From: Rhodobacteraceae bacterium UBA6236
GTDB lineage: Bacteria > Pseudomonadota > Alphaproteobacteria > Rhodobacterales > Rhodobacteraceae
Assembly: GCA_002440945.1 (NCBI GenBank)
Contig: DJWG01000011.1
Location: forward strand, 25,812 to 35,623
Length of the DNA stretch: 9,812 nucleotides
Reading direction: 5' to 3'
Shown one piece after another: positions 7,648 through 9,812 of the stretch (the first letter of the stretch is position 1; each line of letters starts with the position of its first letter). Position numbers and translations under genes: made by a program. The notes under the pieces were generated by a model. That model had not been told where the DNA came from, did no database searches, and saw only the letters and a program-made list of their open reading frames with translations.

Positions 7648-9045
7648 ATGTCCCCGATCGTCACTCGCTTCGCGCCGTCGCCCACCGGCTACCTGCATAT
7701 CGGCGGCGCCCGGACTGCGCTGTTCAACTGGCTTTACGCCCGCGGCCACGGCGGCACCTTTCTTCTGCGGATCGAGGATACCGACCGCGAAAGATCGACG
7801 CCCGAGGCGACCGAAGCCATCCTTGAAGGGCTGACCTGGCTCGGCCTCGACTGGGACGGCGATGTGGTCAGCCAGTTCGAACGCCGCGACCGCCACGCCG
7901 AGGTCGCGCACGAGATGCTGGCGCGCGGCAACGCCTACAAATGTTACTGCACGCAGGACGAGATCGAAGCCTTCCGCGAGGCCGCTCGCGCCGAGGGCCG
8001 TTCAACCCTGTTCCAGAGCCCCTGGCGCGACGCCGATCCCGCGACCCACCCCAACCTGCCCTATGTCATCCGCCTGAAGGCCCCCCGCTTGGGCGAGACG
8101 GTGATCGAGGATGCCGTCCAGGGCCGGGTGGTTTTCAGAAATGACCAGCTTGATGATATGGTTTGTTTACGCTCCGATGGTACGCCGACCTATATGCTCG
8201 CCGTGGTTGTGGATGATCACGACATGGGCGTGACACATGTGATCCGGGGCGATGACCACTTGAACAACGCGGCGCGGCAAACGCAAATCTTCCACGCGAT
8301 GGACTGGCCGGTGCCGGTCTGGGCGCATATCCCGCTGATCCACGGCGAGGATGGCAAGAAGTTGTCCAAACGCCACGGCGCGGTGGGCCTGCATGAATAT
8401 GCGGCCCTTGGCTACCCGGCGGCGGCCCTGCGCAACTACCTCGCGCGCCTTGGGTGGAGCCATGGGGACGACGAATTCTTTACCGACGAACAGGCCAGAT
8501 CCTGGTTCGAACTTTCGGGAATCGGGCGCGCTCCGGCGCGGCTCGACTTCAAGAAACTGGCCAACCTGTCGGGCCTGCACATCGCAGCGATGGAAGACGC
8601 GGCCCTTCTGCCTGAAATTGAGGCATATCTGAAGGCTTCTGCCGCACCTGCATTGACCGACACGCAGCAGGACCGGCTGGCACGCGCCCTTTACTGCCTG
8701 AAGGACCGGGCCAAGACCTACCCGGAATTGCTGGAAAAGGCCCATTTCGCGCTGACGGACCGCCCGGTTTCCCCCGATGACGCCGCGGCAAAATCGCTTG
8801 ATCCGGTATCCCGTGGTATACTGAAAACATTGACGTTGCAGTTGCAGAATGTTAGCTGGGACCGCGAAACGCTGGAGGGGATCGTCGCCAAAATCGCCGC
8901 TGATGCGGGCCTCGGTCTGGGCAAGATCGCAGGACCGATCCGGGCGGCGCTGGCGGGACGGACGGCCACGCCCAGCGTCTTCGACATGATGCTCATACTC
9001 GGTCAGGCAGAGAGTCTCGCGCGGCTCGAGGATGCAGGGGTCTGA
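7648..9045 (+). CDS. gltX: Glutamyl-tRNA synthetase
   Basis: This class I synthetase charges tRNA(Glu). In alphaproteobacteria, which mostly lack GlnRS, such enzymes may also misacylate tRNA(Gln) for GatCAB to amidate. The 465 residues match the bacterial family. [18 protein letters not shown] carries the HIGH-type motif HIGG at 17-20. RIEDTD (41-46), VIRGDDHL, and the KMSKS-type KLSKRHG (238-244) complete the catalytic core, and the helical anticodon-binding part fills the C-terminal third. Of the zinc-binding set of E. coli GluRS only CYC (99-101) is visible, without the later Cys/His pair. The ATG gives the typical [12 protein letters not shown] start, with GAAAGG about 11 bases upstream. 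Two patches of unusually A/T-rich codons (about 8131-8190 and 8800-8860) stand out. Alphaproteobacteria often carry a second gltX, so this may be one of two. Confidence 0.97.
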   Translation: MSPIVTRFAPSPTGYLHIGGARTALFNWLYARGHGGTFLLRIEDTDRERSTPEATEAILEGLTWLGLDWDGDVVSQFERRDRHAEVAHEMLARGNAYKCYCTQDEIEAFREAARAEGRSTLFQSPWRDADPATHPNLPYVIRLKAPRLGETVIEDAVQGRVVFRNDQLDDMVCLRSDGTPTYMLAVVVDDHDMGVTHVIRGDDHLNNAARQTQIFHAMDWPVPVWAHIPLIHGEDGKKLSKRHGAVGLHEYAALGYPAAALRNYLARLGWSHGDDEFFTDEQARSWFELSGIGRAPARLDFKKLANLSGLHIAAMEDAALLPEIEAYLKASAAPALTDTQQDRLARALYCLKDRAKTYPELLEKAHFALTDRPVSPDDAAAKSLDPVSRGILKTLTLQLQNVSWDRETLEGIVAKIAADAGLGLGKIAGPIRAALAGRTATPSVFDMMLILGQAESLARLEDAGV

Positions 9046-9049
9046 TCGC

Positions 9050-9065
9050 GCCGGAACCATCCGGC
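9050..9065 (+). other. Small stem-loop after gltX stop
   Basis: GCCGG (9050-9054) pairs with CCGGC (9061-9065) around a 6-base loop, starting 5 bases after the gltX TGA. No T-run follows, so it is at best a weak pause or 3'-end-protecting stem. The remaining 62 bases before gltA show no recognisable promoter. Confidence 0.22.
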
Positions 9066-9111
9066 CGAACGCCAAAGGGTCGGCACGCCCTCAAGTGCTG
9101 CGGTACGAACC

Positions 9112-9121
9112 GAGGAAAGGG
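9112..9121 (+). promoter_or_regulatory. Strong ribosome binding site of gltA
   Basis: The purine run GAGGAAAGGG ends 6 bases before the ATG at 9128, an optimal Shine-Dalgarno arrangement and the strongest in the window. It fixes the gltA start and fits a highly expressed metabolic gene. Confidence 0.8.
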
Positions 9122-9127
9122 AACTCC

Positions 9128-9812
9128 ATGGCTGATACCAAATCTGCGGCAACGCTCAGCTTTGCCGGCAAGTCGATCGACCTGCCGATCATATCGCCGA
9201 CCATCGGCCCGGATGTCGTGGACATCCGCAAGCTGTACAACGACGCCGACCTGTTTACCTATGACCCCGGTTTCACCTCGACCGCGGCCTGCGAAAGCTC
9301 GATCACCTATATCGACGGCGACAAGGGTGAACTGCTCTATCGCGGCTACCCGATCGAGCAGCTGGCAGCACATTCGCATTATCTGGAAACCTGCTACCTC
9401 TTGCTGAACGGCGAACTGCCCGACCCGGTCCAGCTTGAGGATTTCGAAAACCGCGTCACGCGCCACACGATGGTGCATGAACAACTGCACGCCTTCTTCC
9501 GCGGGTTCCGCCGTGATAGCCACCCGATGGCGACGATGGTGGGGGTGGTTGGCGCCATGTCGGCCTTCTATCACGACAGCCTTGACATCAACGATCCCTG
9601 GCAGCGCGAAGTGGCCGCGATCCGCATGATCGCCAAGCTGCCCACCATCGCGGCGATGGCCTACAAGTATTCGATCGGCCAGCCCTTCGTTTACCCGAAG
9701 AATTCGCTCGGCTATGCGGGCAACTTCCTGCATATGTGCTTCTCGGTCCCGGCCGAGGACTACCATGTGCGGCCGGAACTGGCACGGGCCATGGACCGGA
9801 TCATGATGCTGC
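9128..9812 (+). CDS. gltA: Citrate synthase (type II), 3'-truncated by window end
   Basis: Citrate synthase condenses oxaloacetate with acetyl-CoA in the first step of the TCA cycle. 228 codons are open to the window edge, about half of the roughly 430 residues usual for the type II proteobacterial enzyme. The N-terminal beta-rich region and early helices match: [76 protein letters not shown], and [30 protein letters not shown]. The catalytic His, His and Asp expected further on lie beyond the window and cannot be checked. The ATG gives [10 protein letters not shown] and is backed by a strong ribosome binding site. It lies 82 bp after gltX on the same strand and may be co-transcribed with it or have its own promoter, which I could not identify in the gap. 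A methylcitrate synthase is less likely given this type II N-terminal region. Confidence 0.96.
   Translation, partial: MADTKSAATLSFAGKSIDLPIISPTIGPDVVDIRKLYNDADLFTYDPGFTSTAACESSITYIDGDKGELLYRGYPIEQLAAHSHYLETCYLLLNGELPDPVQLEDFENRVTRHTMVHEQLHAFFRGFRRDSHPMATMVGVVGAMSAFYHDSLDINDPWQREVAAIRMIAKLPTIAAMAYKYSIGQPFVYPKNSLGYAGNFLHMCFSVPAEDYHVRPELARAMDRIMML

Noticed and set aside
8167..9075. 302-codon minus-strand frame opposite gltX
   Set aside because: It lies opposite a complete gltX with all synthetase motifs, and its translation shows no domain.
9054..9124. Four GAAC tetramers between gltX and gltA (9054, 9067, 9107, 9121), considered as LexA boxes
   Set aside because: No pair has the required 7-base spacer (13- and 14-base periods instead), and one lies in the ribosome binding region; chance occurrences.
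1..9812. Search for CRISPR arrays, tRNA/rRNA genes, insertion sequences, attachment sites and toxin-antitoxin or defence genes
   Set aside because: Gene packing leaves no room. All ten coding regions are recognisable housekeeping families, and I saw no regularly spaced direct repeats apart from the LexA operator.

Overview
The window looks like chromosome from a GC-rich alphaproteobacterium, most likely order Rhodobacterales (Rhodobacter/Paracoccus-like). The grounds are strong G/C bias at third codon positions, Rhodobacterales-like protein sequences, and a lexA operator of the GTTC-N7-GTTC type rather than the Escherichia coli CTGT-N8-ACAG type. I cannot fix the genus from sequence alone. 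It is an ordinary, densely packed housekeeping region: ten protein genes, no RNA genes, no mobile elements, no CRISPR array, and no gene-free stretch longer than about 85 bases.

Left half, plus strand (1-4653): trpG (5' end missing), trpD, ung, trpC, moaC and moeA form one apparent operon. Three junctions are 4-base ATGA overlaps (trpG/trpD, trpD/ung, moaC/moeA), and trpC and moaC are 3 bases apart. trpG, trpD and trpC give the anthranilate synthase glutaminase subunit, anthranilate phosphoribosyltransferase and indole-3-glycerol-phosphate synthase of tryptophan synthesis. moaC and moeA serve early and late steps of molybdenum cofactor synthesis. The DNA-repair gene ung (uracil-DNA glycosylase) sits between trpD and trpC. 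Its start overlaps the trpD stop, and a 9-bp inverted repeat spans its own stop.

Middle (4654-7586): lexA has its own promoter with a consensus -35 (TTGACA), and downstream of it three GAAC half-sites at an exact 11-bp period. This is an extended alphaproteobacterial SOS operator that should give autorepression. Facing lexA on the minus strand is comEC, an inner-membrane DNA-uptake channel. The two genes converge and overlap by 7 bp at their stop codons, so there is no room for a terminator between them. The ComEC C-terminal region shows no metallo-beta-lactamase metal-binding motif.

Right end (7587-9812): a 61-bp divergent gap separates comEC from gltX (glutamyl-tRNA synthetase). gltX is followed after 82 bp by gltA (citrate synthase), which has a strong ribosome binding site and runs off the window. 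From memory, the order trpD-trpC-moaC-moeA-lexA-comEC-gltX-gltA is shared with distant alphaproteobacteria, so ung appears to be the unusual member. I found no novel multi-gene system. The best points for a second look are the triple-half-site LexA operator, the coupled ung and its altered DNA-pinching loops, and the lexA/comEC tail overlap.
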